Positions 23,501 to 37,400 of a stretch of 64,000 bases of DNA are shown here, piece after piece. The number at the start of each line of letters is the position of its first letter. Position 1 is the stretch's first letter. The translations under genes were made by a program, and so were the position numbers. This DNA is from Emydura subglobosa (Eukaryota; Chordata; Testudines; Chelidae). Below the pieces are notes generated by a model that did not search any database, was not told where the DNA came from, and worked only from the letters and a program-made list of their open reading frames with translations. The stretch spans positions 25,834,240 through 25,898,239 of the forward strand of contig ML679954.1 in the NCBI GenBank assembly GCA_007922225.1. The letters are read 5' to 3'.

Positions 23501-26500
23501 GGAAATAGGTATGCTTGCCTACAGCTCATTAAATGATTAGGACTTCAGGGTCAGATCTTCAAAGGATCTGGGTCTTAGTTTTCAATTCTGCAAACATGCA
23601 TGTGTTTAACTTTATTACTCTGAATGGTCCTATTGAAATCAATGGGCTACATTCAGTAGTAAAGTTAAGATGTGCATAAGCAAATGCAGGATTGGGGCCT
23701 TAATCATTAATTGTTGCAGCCTGGCTAAATTCTTCTTGCCTATTTGCCTAAGGAGAGTGGGTTTTTTTCTTGGGTGAGTAAAATATCATGTGTTTTTCAT
23801 TACTGTCACTCATCAGGGTAAAGGGCAGTAAAGTAAACTTTATATATGGTAGAGTAAATCTTTATGACAATTTATTAAGATAGATATTTCTAAAAGTTAA
23901 TTTAAAGCATTACTATGTTTTCCCTTGCTCCTAGTCTCATGCTTTTCTTGTTTCTGAGGCGTGTTCCCTTCTGATTAAAATGTTGGTTGGCTCCACCCCT
24001 CTGCTGAAGTATGCTACAACTTGTTAGAAAGCAGGAAGTGTGGCTAAAGCACTCTGCATGATTTTACAAGGTAAGAGTGACTTTGAGGTTCTAGTAATAG
24101 AAAAAATGCTTTGAAAATGATCTACCAAAATGTTAAAAAAAAACCCTAGTTTTAAGAATATTTGTGGTTCTGGGAAAAGTGACTGTTTTATGTTGAGCAA
24201 GAGGTATGTAGTAAGTAAAGAACAGGTGTCCTACAATCTGGTTCAAGAGTTTTTGGTGTGGTAGTCCTGCATAAAGTTAATTATTGCTTTCCCATGAATA
24301 GATACTAATAACTGTAAATGAAATTTTAAAAAATATGTATGTTGATTGGGGGGGGATCCAGTTTCTGTGTTTCCTGTATTAGAGAGTTCTGTAGGTATGT
24401 ACTAGGTGTATAGCAAAATTCAATTATTATAGTTTGATATCTGCAAGGAATATAACTTTATTTTAAGCTTTATATATTATATATTAAGTATTTTAAGTTT
24501 TATAGAAGTCCAGAAACTTTTAGCTAAACAAAAATTAACTACTTTAATGCCATACATTTTAGCATTGTTTGTATATTCTACTTGTCTAAATTACTTAAGA
24601 CAACATATGTACAAAAAGAAAGCTATGTTTCTATCTGTTATAAAACAAACATTTAGTGTATTGCAATAATAATACTTATGTAGTGCCTTTCACTGAAGAC
24701 TTCAAAGCGATGCTTTGTAATTATTCAGTAAGTATTACTGTTAGTTTGAAATGTTCACAGGTACTGTTAAACTAAACTTCAGCCTATGTTATCTTGAAAC
24801 AGTTTTAATTTAAAAAAAAATACAACTGTAAAACACTAAGAGGCAAATGTATCTTTATTTTTTTAAGAAAAGTCTGTTCTCTGGGTAGTTTTTTTTCACA
24901 CAGGAACAAAGGCCCTGAACTTGTAACTTAATTTGTGCAAGTGGACTCCATTGATTGGTTGCAGGATTGGAGCCAAAGGTGGGAAAGCTGTCTCCACTCT
25001 TGCACACATTCTAAACCTGTGTGTAACTTTACTAATGTGAATAACTTTAAGCATGTGCATAAATGTTTGTCGCAAGCTCCAATCTTGCATAGTGTTAAGT
25101 GACCAAAGTAAACTGGAAAAGAAAAAAGAAAAATTTCTTCTTTACTCTTTCACTTCTATATCTCTTCAGTGGAACATGTTCTGAAAGACTTGTGGTTTGT
25201 TTGGGTTTTTTTTTTTAAGTTGCTATTATCCCTTTTTAAAAAAAATATATGATTTTTACCTGGCATAAAGCAAGTGTGAATTATAAGCAGAAATTATTGT
25301 ATGAAATCCCAGGACAAAAATGTATTTTTGAAGAACAAGTTATCAAAAAAGTTCCTGAATTGTACCAGAAAAATGTTTGTGTGCTAAAACAATGGCTCGG
25401 ATTCGGTGCTGGCGCAGTGGTCTGCCAATGTGCAACAAGTTGCAGGATTAGCTCCTTTTTCATCTGTGTGCAATTTTTTTGCTATGTATGTGTGAAAAGT
25501 TTGTGGGTTGTACTTGGCAGGTTACTTTAAAAATAGCACTGTCCGGTTTCTTTTATTTTAAAGCTAATGCCCCTAGCTATCTTGTGCAGGCTTTATAGCT
25601 TGAAGAATATACTCTTAATTTTCCATGTGTGTAGCTTTAATGTTAACTGGAAAAAAATCACACATTGTAATGTAATGTGGCTTAATTGTAAAATGTCAAA
25701 CTCTACAAACAGCAAATGAAATCCAATGTTTTCCTTTGCTCAGACTTGAATTGGTCTGTGATTTTTCTGCTCTTGCACTGAAATGTATGTTTTTGTCTTC
25801 TGTGAGTTAACAGATTGTGGCCAAACTATAGAGCACTTCCAATTTAAAAGGGATACTATACTACTAAGGATGATTGGACTAAAATATAACCCTCTTTCTC
25901 TATTATAAAAGAAATCCTTAAAATACAACTTTTTTTCTTTTTCCCAGATGGTGAAAATCTGTCTTCGTATGAGTCTTAAAGTTTCAACTTCTACGAGACT
26001 TACTAGTACAGGGTGGTGGTAGTTTATTGATAACCTGAACATGCAAATGGTGCTGTCCTTCAGCTCTCTGTGATGACTCTGTCCTTTTGAGCTGGCAGGG
26101 GATCAGAAGTGACCACAGCCCTTCTTACTGAATTGCTCAGGGAAGTGGATGGCTGGGTTCCCATCCCCTGATGCCTTGTGAGAATGGAGCTTTGGTGATA
26201 TGGCACATCTATGCATGTCACACTATCTCAACAGATGTGCATGCGGCATTTGAACAGCGGCTCACCCAGTTTCTAATCTGGATTCTCCGTTTCCCTCTTC
26301 TGAAGAAATTCTTCTGGGATGGAGTCTGGGAGCCTAGACTGTTCCATTGGAGGAAGGGGTGGGTTCTGACATCAATCAGGTGGAACTAGCTGTTGATCTC
26401 TTCCTCCCCCTTCCCCCACAAACCACATGAAGCTCTGGGGACCTGCTGGTTGCCAGGGTCTACCATATAGAGGCCGGATGGCTATGCCTTGGCATGCTGT

Positions 26501-29500
26501 TCCCTCTCTGAATCCCTGGTGGTATGGTTTCAATGAAGCCATGCTACCAGAGCTTCCTTCTAGGAGTATTGCCCCCATGTGAAGGGGTTTGGCATGGAAG
26601 ATAGCACAGATTGAGGCTGTGTTGCTTTTCCTGCAAATTCTCCATGGATCCAGCTGACTATTCCCCTGCCCCCCCCCTTCACCTGCAGACTGTTGATCCT
26701 ATAGAGAACCCTCCATGATGTCCTGGGAGGTGGAATGATGCTACAGAGGCATGTGACTCTAGTTTGGGGCTCTCATTTAGGAGGGGTTTGTGTATATGCA
26801 GATGTCAGGTGGAGAAAGGAATAATTAGGCCTAGGGATTCTAATCTTACAGCTTTTAGTATCTACAAAAATGAGTATGAGGGGGTGAAATACAGGCTCAT
26901 CTTTTTAGTCCATTAATTTTGAATGTTGTCCCTCAAAAAATTGCAATATGCAATCCTTCTAAAAATGCAATAGGTGGGGTAGGATGGAGAGGGAATGTAG
27001 GCAGAGCTGTGGATGCTCACCAGGAATCAGTCTTCAATTTTAAAAACACCCTTTCTGGGGTTTGTTTCATTTGCAACTTGTGACCTGCACAAAAGCCAAA
27101 GCCAAAACATTTTCATATCAGTTTATTGCTCTAATAATATCTGACGTCAGATCCACTAAGGGCCTGATCCAAGCTCATTGTAGTTGATGAAAGTATAACC
27201 TCTTATATTTCCAATCTTTCTTTCCAAAGAACTTAGCCAGTCCTATATACCGTGATTACAGTTATAAATGGGGCCACACCTTTAAATTTCCAGGTCCTGT
27301 TATGAACAATCTGGTTTCTTGATCGTAACAGCTTTTGTGGACTGACTCTCCTGTTTCTCTTCTGAGGTCAAAATGACCTCTGTAAACTCTATCAGTAGTG
27401 GTTACAGGTAAAGAGGTACTCTCAGTCCGCTCTAGTACATAGTTAAATAAGCACAGCTGTTTTCCCTTAGTTCAGACAAGCTGAAGGGGGGACTCCAGTT
27501 CACCAATTCATCAGGAGTGTGTCTTGTAGTCACCCACAAGACCTGACTGAAATCCAGATCCTGTTTAAAATCAAACTTCTGTTCCTCATTTCTGAAATCA
27601 TTGGCTCCCTGGGAACAACATTTGGGTTTTTAGGCAATTCCGACAACATGTCCATCCAATTTGTGTGGGTTGTCCCCAGTGCAGGAGTCAGGGCAGGGTG
27701 CCTTCAGCACAAATACTCCTGCTTGAATCCTGAGTAGCTTGCCTAGCCTGTGAGAGAGCTCTTAAAATGGAAGGCACTGGGTGAAAATAGGCCCCGGGGA
27801 ATAGACTGTAGACTCCAGCTCAGGCTGGTACTAATTAAAAGTTACCCCCTCAGCTGTTGGCTTTTTAGATGACATCTATAAAACTTGTTTTACAGTTCAT
27901 GGATCTGTTTCAAGTGAACAAGTGTTTACATCACAAATACTAGCAACAGAGCTGGCATAACCTATTAATCTGGCTAGTCTCATCATGGTGAAGCTAAGGA
28001 TCCAATAGACATGGAGACTAAACTCTATTTGTATCCAGAGATAGTTATTCCCTTTACTTTCTCCTAAATTAGGATTGGAGGCAGTGCATGCTTCCTTGCT
28101 CTATCAAATACCATGATATACTGAACGTTGCATAATTAGAGGGATTTAAGTATCTGTGGAAGGTTCCAGATTCAGTACTGCTTATGACTCAGTTAATATT
28201 TGAAGCATTGTTGTATGACTCTTCTGCAAGTGGAGGTTAATTCAGATCAGTACATTTTGAAGTGAATGGTTTATCAATTCTCTCTAATGAGAGAGTGGGG
28301 AGAAGGAGTAGTGTATTGCTTAGAAAGGAGTTACAAAGTGCATATGAACACACAAAAGCTACCCTCTAACTGGTAAATTCTGAAGATTTCCCAAGTAACC
28401 TCTGTAAATAAAGATATGAATCCTGTAACATAGTTTGATCTACTGTGCTAGAATACATAGTTATAGTGTAATTAGCTGTAACTAACAATCTGCTGACATT
28501 AAGGCCTGCCAGTTCTCTCACTATATGGGACAACCACATCATAAGGTAATAAAATATTTCTGGACAGTAAAAAGGTGGGTAAAGCAGCTTGACTTTCCTC
28601 TCTTGATGTACTGCAATTTGTTGTTGGATGATACAATTTCGTTAATTTTTGAACAAAACTATTTGAAAGCTCTTAAACTCCATGAAGTTCTTCCATTTCC
28701 AACTGTATATAGATGGCTCTAAAGTTAATATTAAACATTAGAGAATGGTTAGTTATCCAGTACTACAACAACTGCTGTCTTCTAATGGGTGCGTTCCTGT
28801 TATAAGGTCACTGTGGATTCTCCACAGAGGGCACCAATGTAGCTAACTGCATTCTGCTTCATACTGGGTGTATAACCAGTCATCTATGGATAGCCTGAAG
28901 TTTTATTTATATTGTGGCTTAAGGGCTAATCTTTTTCCAGTTAATTTCTACTAAATGTGATCTAGAGTCTTGGATTTAATGACATCTGCTGATTTTGAGC
29001 TTTCTTTAGGAGACCAGCTAACAAAAGTCAATTTGCTGCTTTTAAGATGGGAATAATTTAATAAGCCATACTGTTGGGAGAATAATTCTAACTAAATCCT
29101 ATTTCTTCATTTTTATCATAAGACATTTATAGCTATGATTACTTCCAGATTATTCAATACCGGTGGGGGAACAGAGGCAGGATGGGAGTGGTTCTTTACA
29201 CGTTTTTGAAATTCCTCCCCTTTCGTGATGAATTATAAACATAAACAACAAAATGTGACATTCAAACAAAATAACTCAAATGTGATGTATGTGCCTTTTT
29301 CCAGCTGAAGAGCCTGAGCAATAAATGGGATGCACATGAAGTCTAACGTTTCTAGAATATTTTTGGTGCATAGTGATCAGGATCAGTTTTCTTACATTTT
29401 TCTGGGGTAGCAGTCAAATATTCTTATAGAAAGGTGAGGAGAAAAGTATCGCTTAAGCACTACACTTACTGCAATCTTAACAGCTTTTGGACAGACTATG

Positions 29501-31369
29501 GCATTTGAATTTGTTTACCTATTAGGTAACTTTAGCAATAATCTTAATGTGCTGGTTGAGTTATTTTTCTCATCTTCTGTGACCATAGCTCATTTTTAGC
29601 AAATAACATGAGTGGCTTCATGTTTTGGAAATTGCCTGTGATTCTAAAGCAAATCGGTGCTACTGACTGGAGAACTGTAATTATCAGAAAGTAACCCTAC
29701 AATTTTATAGAAGGAAAGGCAACTATTCTAGATTCCATTAAGATGTTATGTGAGGCAGGCCTTGGAGAGTTTGGCTGACCCTTGACTGACTCTTGTGAAC
29801 CTTTCAAGCAGAACAGTTACTGTACTGAGTAAACACAAATGTGTTCCCCGTACCCAGTGTTCCATAATTTTACTAATGATTGCTCTCAGATTTACCAGAT
29901 AGTAATGCGAGGATTGTTACCTTACCACTCTTGAATTCAACACATTATTTGGATTATTGAGATGGTTGTGCGTGGTGACTTTTCTGAAGCAATTATTGCT
30001 GGTTCAGTAAATTAATTAGTTAATTCCCTAAAAACCCAGAATATCACACCATCCTAACCTCTCTGATGTATATTCAATTTTCCAAGCAATTAAATTTTTC
30101 CTTCATGACTTTTAGTTAACGTGTGGTTAATGGTGTCATATTCACAAGGCTGTGAACTGTTCTGTCTCATACAGTTATTACTGCTATGGACATGAGTGCA
30201 AACAAACCTCAAGTCTTAAAATGTACCTATGCTGAAGCTTTATTGCAAAGTCAGATTGCATCAGATTGGAGGTGAAAATGATCTTTGGATCTAACTTAAT
30301 TCCCAAACTTCAAGGTGTTCAGATTTGGGGCTTTACTACTATGTGGCTTGGTGTCTGGCATGACATTCTGGTCTAGATTGGGTTTCAAACACTGAACTCC
30401 TTTCAGAGAATTTGGGTAACTTTGAATCTGAGGTATTGAGTTGGCCACACCTCTTAAACTGGCTTCTCTTCAGTGCCAAATTCCTCTTCTCTCTTGCTTT
30501 CTGCAGAATGTCTATCTCCAGAAGGATCAAAATACTGCTGTATATACATGTAAGGCATTGAATTTCTGAGAACAACTTCTTGTTGTTGAGGGAAGAACCC
30601 TGAGAAAAATGTTATGCTGTAAAAGAATCTTAACTCAAAAGACAGGACTTTCCTAGGAAACTCAGCTACTTTTTTTTTTTGAGGGGGGATAAATTTTTAG
30701 TATGGAAGTGGGGATACTTACCAGAAACGCCTTCCTGACTATTAGCTCTGTAAATGTTCCCCTACCTGATTTTTTTTTCCTTTTCAAATTACTGTTCAAT
30801 AATACAATTATTTCACCTCTTCTCTCCCCTCTGCAAAGCCGCTTTTATCTTTATGGGTGGGGGGGAAGTAGTATTGTTACCAATCCAGTATGCAGAAGAA
30901 TAATCTTAGCTTCTCTTAATTAAAAACAAAAAAAATCAATACCATATCTACAACTTAAACTGGAATGCTAAATGTTTCATTATCTCTGTATCACAGACAA
31001 GCTTTATCTCTTGGTAGCAGGCTTCAACATATTGACAGTTATACATTCTGTTTCTAAGAGCTCATGAAAATGAGGGAAAAGTTGCAGTGACTTGAGCCAG
31101 CATACTGTGATCTATCTCAACGAGGACCATGCAAGCTTTCTTTACAGCAAAATTCAAATGCAATGCAGTTCTTGCATCCTATAGTCTTTGTGCTCTCCTG
31201 TGCAGAATTCTGATGGTGGCTGAGAATTGTGACAGATTTTTGAGCTTGCCAAATCACTTTCATTTGTCATATGCAATAAGCTTGGAAACCAGCTTTCTAG
31301 ACGTAATAGATGACACAGTAAGTTTGTATATTAGTCTGTTTTTGTGTCTCAATATTCTTAGGGAAAACA

Positions 31370-31460
31370 ATTTTTTTTTTTTTTTTAGAGTTATTTGTTT
31401 TTGTGTTTTTTGTTTTGTTTTGTTTTTTTTTTTTCCTTCCTCTCTCTCTCTCTCTCGCTA
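31370..31460. repeat. T-rich low-complexity tract ending in (TC)n
   Basis: Long T runs (from 31371) pass through GTTTT repeats into CTCTCTCTCTCTC at about 31441-31457. Simple low-complexity sequence. Confidence 0.9.
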
Positions 31461-32650
31461 CTTCCAGGGGTATAATCATTCAGAAAACCTGGATTTTTCT
31501 CGTAGATACTGAAAATAAGAGTTCTTTGCTGACTTTATGTAAAACCACAGATCTTATGTTGTTTTGCACATGTTGCATCCAGCATTATATGTGAGCACTC
31601 TGGGGAAAAGAACTAATATTGCATGCTTCTAGAGTGAATAAATGGTTACTCTGGCCTTGTAGCCTTTCTGTTTTCTCTTTTCTCAGAGGGAAGGGCTCAG
31701 CTTGTCCGAGAAAGGGTGCTATGTCTGTGTTATCTCTACACCCATGTGTGCTTAGGAAGTTTCTTACTCAGTTTTTTCAAGAAATTTGTGAAAATAGACT
31801 GTACTTTCCCAGAAAGCAGAACTTTGGACCTCACATTTAGCATATTTCTGACTTTGGGGTGTCTCTTCTCCTTTCAACTGTGTAGAACTCTACTCTCTGG
31901 TAATTTTGCTTTCCACCTTGAGATGTCTCAATGAGGGTGAAGATTTCAAGACTAAGTTTCATTTATGGCCCTATTAGACACACATTTTTTTCTTCATATG
32001 GTAAAAGTGTACCAGGTACAATTCAAAACCCAAGATACCCTTTATTGAGTACACCCTGAAATAATGCTGCCACCCATAACATCTGTCTTGAAGCATTTAA
32101 TATCAAATGTCTGTCTTATACCTTTAAGTACAGAATATGTTGTAGTGTATACAAATACTGTTCATGCAGCTGTACCATAATGCAAGAAAACAATGGGATG
32201 AGGCAAAAATCAGTATCAACTGTATTTTTATTTTGAACAATTTCCCTGTATAATAATTGAAAACTTTATTTACAATGTTCTGCTTTACATGTGGAATAGC
32301 AACCCCATCCTCAAAGAAGATCTGACCTATTAACACTAAAAACCCAGACCTACCTTTCTGCCATACTCCCTATTGAGACAGGACAGAGTTGATCTATTAG
32401 GACTGAAGATCATGATGAAAGGCAGTATAGACCTGTGACACCAGAGGTTTGAAAGAAAAGAAAAATCATGTCTCTTTACATCAATTATTTGTTTCTCATG
32501 ATTTGTGTAATGTGAAACAATATCCAGAACTAATTTGTTCAAATCCAAAAGAGGAGTGCTTGGGGAAAGCTTGTTTATAGCTAATAAAAATACACGTGTG
32601 TTTTGTTTTTTTCCAAACTGATATACAGATTTGTCTTGAGCATAAGTTCA

Positions 32651-32713
32651 TTTTTTTTTTTTTGTTTTTTTTTTTTTAATATAAACCCTTTTTTTTTTTT
32701 TTTTTTTTTTTTT
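32651..32713. repeat. Two long poly-T tracts
   Basis: T runs at 32651-32677 (with one G) and 32689-32713 are separated by AATATAAACCC. They could be the A-tails of minus-strand retroposons, but no element body was recognised beside them. Confidence 0.9.
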
Positions 32714-32984
32714 AAATAATGTTAGACCTTGTTTCATCTGGCTTTAAAGAAATGTTTTCCACTACATGGCCATTGTAGTCACTGGGAAATCTTTAGAGTA
32801 TATTTATTCCTTTTTACATGACTATGTGAATGGTTCACCATTAGTACTGCATGATGTAGATTTTGAACTTCTTTTTTGACCCCCTGATTCATAAACAGCT
32901 GGACTTGTCAGGCTTTTGTAGTTCCTCAATACTATGATCCTTTGTATTTTATTAGGTGGATTTTAAAGTTGATGTTACATATGT

Positions 32985-33395
32985 CCCATGGAGCACATGA
33001 CTTATGAGGAGAGGCTGAGGGAACTAGGCTTGTTTAGTCTGCAGAAGAGAAGAATAACAGGGGATTTGATAGCAGTCTTCAACTTCCTGAAAGGGGGCTC
33101 CAGGGAGGATGGAGCTAAGCTGTTGGCAGATGACAGAACAAGGAGCAATGGTCTCAAGTTGCAGTGGGGGAGGTCTAGGTTGGATATCAGGAAAAATGTT
33201 TTCACTAGGAGGGTGGTGAAGCCCTGGAAAGGGTTGCCTAGGGAGGTAATGGAATCTCAATCCTTAGAGTCTTTAAGACCTGGCTTGACAAAGCCCTGGC
33301 TGGGATGATTTATTTGGGTTGGTCCTGCTTTGAGGAGGCGCTGGACTAGCTGACCTCCTAAAGTCCCTTCCAACTCTAATCTTCTATGATTCTAT
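32985..33395 (+). mobile_element. CR1 LINE 3' end
   Basis: About 410 bp match the CR1 3' region: GAGAGGCTGAGGGAACTAGG, then TTTAGTCTGCAGAAGAGAAG, GGAGGTCTAGGTTGGATATC, then GGACTAGCTGACCTCC and the terminal CTATGATTCTAT tail, which marks the true 3' end. 5'-truncated as usual; remaining open frames are relics. Confidence 0.95.
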
Positions 33396-33544
33396 TTAAC
33401 TGATGGGCTTCATCTGACTGAACTGGTTAGATGAGAGAGGATGTAATGCCATGTAGTGAGAGTTGTCAGACCCTGGCTTGGTGCCGACTTACCGTTTCTA
33501 GGACTGACTTCAAAATGCAACTGAAGATTGTAGCATAGGCTAAA

Positions 33545-33750
33545 CACAAGAGTGGGAGGCAGGAACTCCTGAGTTATACTCCAAGCCATGAGCATGATAT
33601 GCAATCTTTCTCCCTCTGTTTCCCCATCGGTAAAACAGGGATAATGTTGACATGTGAAAATGCTAGTGTGTTGTGAAGTGTTTTGAAAATCTAAAAGGGA
33701 AGCGAGAAGTGTCCTATGCCATAAATGCCAAGTATCATCACTTCAAATAT
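33545..33750 (+). repeat. MIR-type SINE
   Basis: 'GGAGGCAGGAACTCCTGAGT' followed by 'CTCCCTCTGTTTCCCCATCG', 'GTAAAACAGGGATAATG' and 'TTGTGAAGTGTTTTGAAAAT' is in the order of the MIR core and 3' half. Confidence 0.65.
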
Positions 33751-34272
33751 AGGAATGTAGAAAAAGTAAAAGGGTGAGCCTAAACATATTTGGGGCTATT
33801 GCTCCGGGGCCTATCCTTTCTCTTCACTATCGAAAACACCGTTAAATATCAGCAGAAAGGCAGAAGAAAAAAATTCTGAAAGTTTTGAAAGGGCTATTTA
33901 AAAGGAGAAAATAGACATAGACCTTGCTTTAAATGGTAGCCTGTCCACAACACAAATCTAGCCAGGGAGGGCACACGGTACCATGTGACTGGGTGTTCCA
34001 CCACAACTATAGGAGTTCTTGAACAAATAACCATTCATGCTGAAATTTCTTAAATGTTTTGGTATCTATAAACATGCTCATGAATGCCTGGCAATCGTCA
34101 GGACATTCCAGTTTCCTATGATTCTTGAACCTGGTGCCCTCACTTATGAAGATATTTGCAAACTTTTTTAATATTCAACCATGTCTACCAAAGACCAACA
34201 TTCGTCTTCCTCTTCATAAATAGTATAGCATTTACAGTGTTGGTTAATAATGTGTGATTTCAACCTATTCAG

Positions 34273-34468
34273 ATGGAGCCTACTGGACTAGCTTTTGCTG
34301 TTTGGATATTTGCCTTCTTTTCTGTTCCTGCAACTGGTTATCCAAATGGAAAAGTAAGAGAGGCCTGCAGTAGTATGATGCCTTTGCATGGACATCCTCC
34401 TCAGCCATCACCTGAGCACACTATCTCAGTGAATGAGACTGAATTTCGACCAGGGGACCATATAAAAG
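34273..34468 (+). CDS. FRRS1: FRRS1 coding exon 1: signal peptide and start of Reeler domain
   Basis: The ATG directly follows the acceptor CTATTCAG. A hydrophobic leader (VWIFAFFSVPATG) is followed by YPNGKV, the conserved start of the mature protein. It ends in FRPGDHIK with donor AAAAG|GTATTT, phase 1. Confidence 0.95.
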
Positions 34469-37400
34469 GTATTTGTGTCCAGCATTGCAGTTGTGGTAAA
34501 GTGCTGTGGTCAAAGAAATTGCTGTATTGTCTTGCCTCATACTCCCCTTCTGTAGATTCCTTGTGGCTACCTGGTTCAAGGAACCACAGACTGGCCTCTC
34601 CAGGACACTTTAACTTTTTTTGCTGCTGCTCATGAGCATAAATCCTAATCAGTGCAATTAACCTATACGATAAAGTTAAACAGTGGTCATTGCTAAGGCA
34701 TAGGGCTTCGGGGTAGGGGAAGCATGTTTGTTTGACTTTCACCTTTACAGATTACATTGGAAACATCTCAACTCCTCTTTTCTCTCCTTATTTTAGTTAA
34801 TTTATCTGGTCCAGTTTTTGAGGGGTTTTTCATACAAGCCCGGAACGCGGAGCATTTGGCTGGCCCTGCAGTTGGCTCTTTTATGCTAGCTGATGAAAGG
34901 ATTTCTCAGCTTCTGACATGTGGACATGTAAAGGTGCGGTATGTGCGTCAAACAGGAATTCAGATGTGCTGATGTAGCTACCCTCGTGGCTAAAATCCTC
35001 AGTATAGACATGGCCTAAGTCTCTCAGCCCTTCTGGTTCTGTTGAGGCAGGCCGCTCAATGACATTGGGCAGTTACTTGCAGGTCGAGGTGTGGCTCTCT
35101 GCAGTTAGCTATGGCTAGAGCATCCAGCTTCCACTACTGGGAAATAGTTAGCACCAACTGAGGAGGGTTAGAGGCATATTCAACACCTCCTCTGCACACA
35201 GCAAGTAGATTATGCTTCTTAGTTCATATTATTGACCCAGAGTTAATAAGTAGAAAACGAAGCACTCCATACAGCATTTACACGTTGCAGACATTGGTCC
35301 TCTCCAAAGCCCGGTTACAAGTGATTCCCTTTCCTAGGACCAGCTGATTTCCCAGTGAAGTCAACATGGAGGCTTTCCATTGAAGTCAATGGAAAGTGGG
35401 TTGGGTCTAGGCTTATTCAGGACTCAGTGTAACTGAATCTCTGGTGTACCCTTGTGTTACCTTTGTAGAATAACTAGAAGTGATATGTACATAATTTATA
35501 GTGTGTATATATGTACAGGTTCTCTCTGATTCTGGATAGATCTGTTTCAGAATTCTGCTGTCAGTCACACAAGTAAATCAAAAAAGAAACATGTAGCAGC
35601 TTATTGGATTGCTCCCACAGATGCACCAGAACATGTGCAGTTTCTGTAAGTAAACACAATATTGGAGGTACTTCTATTAGAAATCCAAGCTAGGTGAATA
35701 TATAATATTATCTTTGTCATAAATATTGACTAACACCCAGGAAATGTCTCTGGGGAAAACCATTAGACTTTCCTTTTTATGGCCACACCAACTCCTGCTT
35801 AAGAACATCAAAATTCTCTCCTTTTGAAGGTTTGGGGGTGAGGGGGGAAGTTGCAAGGCTGAAACACCTGCATATTTCTGGCTGATGCTGGCCTACTATT
35901 TAGGATTTTTCCTATCTGTAGGCAATGAGTGGCTTACAAATATAGTGGTGGAAATATTTCCTGACATGTGACCTAGTTCAATTCCTACCCAAAACTGCAT
36001 ATGTGCCCTACCATTTTATATGGCTTTACATTTTGGATCCAGGACACGCAGTATGAGCAGTGACACTCAAGTGTTCTGAAATGAAAATTAAATGCTACCC
36101 TTTTTGGATGCTGCAAGCTATGCAGCAGACAGCTTGGGAAGTGCCTGCCTTGAATCCATTTCTGAAGCTGGATCTGCTTTGTGGTAGATCCTTCAAGCTG
36201 GAGGCTTCTCCCCCCCCCCCCCCCCCCCACTCCCCCAAACATATCAGGTTGTATGATGCAATATGACAAGTCTAATGTTCCTTTGTGGCTTTTCCTCCCC
36301 CTCCCCAGAGCCACAGTTGTAGAGAAATATAAAATCTTTTGGGTGAAGATTCCTGGTCCCATCATTTCCCAACCTAATGCACCACCTTTGACAACACCGA
36401 CAAGTATTACACCAGAGACTCAACCAACTTCACAGCCAGTTTCTCCTCTAACAAAACCGGTGGGTGTCATTTTTCTATTATGAGCTAAATTCTGCAGCCT
36501 TTATTCAGTTCTTATGTCTGGTTTCAATAGGAGTCTTTCATGAGTAGGGCTGAAGTTACAGCTTTCTTAGTTACCATACTGGCAGAAGGTTGAAGACAGG
36601 AAATGACCTATCCAATTATTGTATGAAGTAATTTTGTAGCTGTGTTTGTCCCAGGATATTAGAGACACAAGGTGGGTGAGGTAATATCTTGGACCAACTT
36701 CTCTCTCTTGCCTCAATTTGTCTCTCCACAACAGAAGTTGGTCCAATTAAAAGAGATTACCTCGCCTGCCTTGTGTGTCTACTATCAGATTATTTACTAT
36801 TGAGGTGTTTGAGAGAAAGGGAGTCGGGGAAGGAAACTCAGTTCAAACACTCTTAAGAAGGTGAAAAGACCAATGCCTGAACTCATCTGGGCAGTCTTGT
36901 CATGCTTTATGTATAAAGAGCCATGCTGATCTGTGGCTTTGTATAAATAAAACTCAAGGTTAATAAAATGAGGGTGTGGGGTGGGCAGGAACAAAGTAGA
37001 ATTATTCCTATACACTAGTGGGTAGGCTTAATTTATAACTGCTTTTTCATGTGGGTTTGTCTTTGTATGGACTTCCATTACTGGTTCTTGAAATTCTAAT
37101 TTAAAGTTCTAACATTAGTTGGGCAATATCATTTATTTAACATGACCAGGTTTAGCAATATGACCTCTTCTCCATTTATTGCTATCTTGCATATACTTGC
37201 TTTGAATTTGTATTTAAAGTGGCGTATCTGGCTTCTGTGCAGCTAACTTTTCTTGGTGGGGGTTTTTAACTAACCATTCAGGAAAAATAGACAATTTTTC
37301 TCCCCTAGAATGTGTGCTATTTGGAGTCTGTAAGAATCCATAGCAGCCTCTTTCCAATAACTTAAGCACTATGAAATCTGTTAATGACTTTAGAATAGAC

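Larger units (their letters stand above)
20546..32984. other. Gene-free stretch upstream of FRRS1
   Basis: No exon of a known gene is recognised. Scattered short modules of the 'ATTGATTTCAATGGG' / 'GCAGGATTGGGGCC' kind occur at about 21848-21867, 23243-23275, 23628-23704, 24943-24975 and 25440. Polypyrimidine and poly-T runs lie at 31370-31460. If FRRS1 is transcribed from an upstream promoter, part of this would be its first intron(s), but I found no noncoding exon. Confidence 0.5.

Noticed and set aside
31129..31512. 127-codon plus-strand open frame
   Set aside because: Its second half is low-complexity (poly-T and TC repeat, giving Phe/Ser/Leu runs). No conserved motif.
33002..33308. Overlapping open frames on both strands at 33.0-33.3 kb
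   Set aside because: They lie wholly inside the CR1 3' end and are not host genes.
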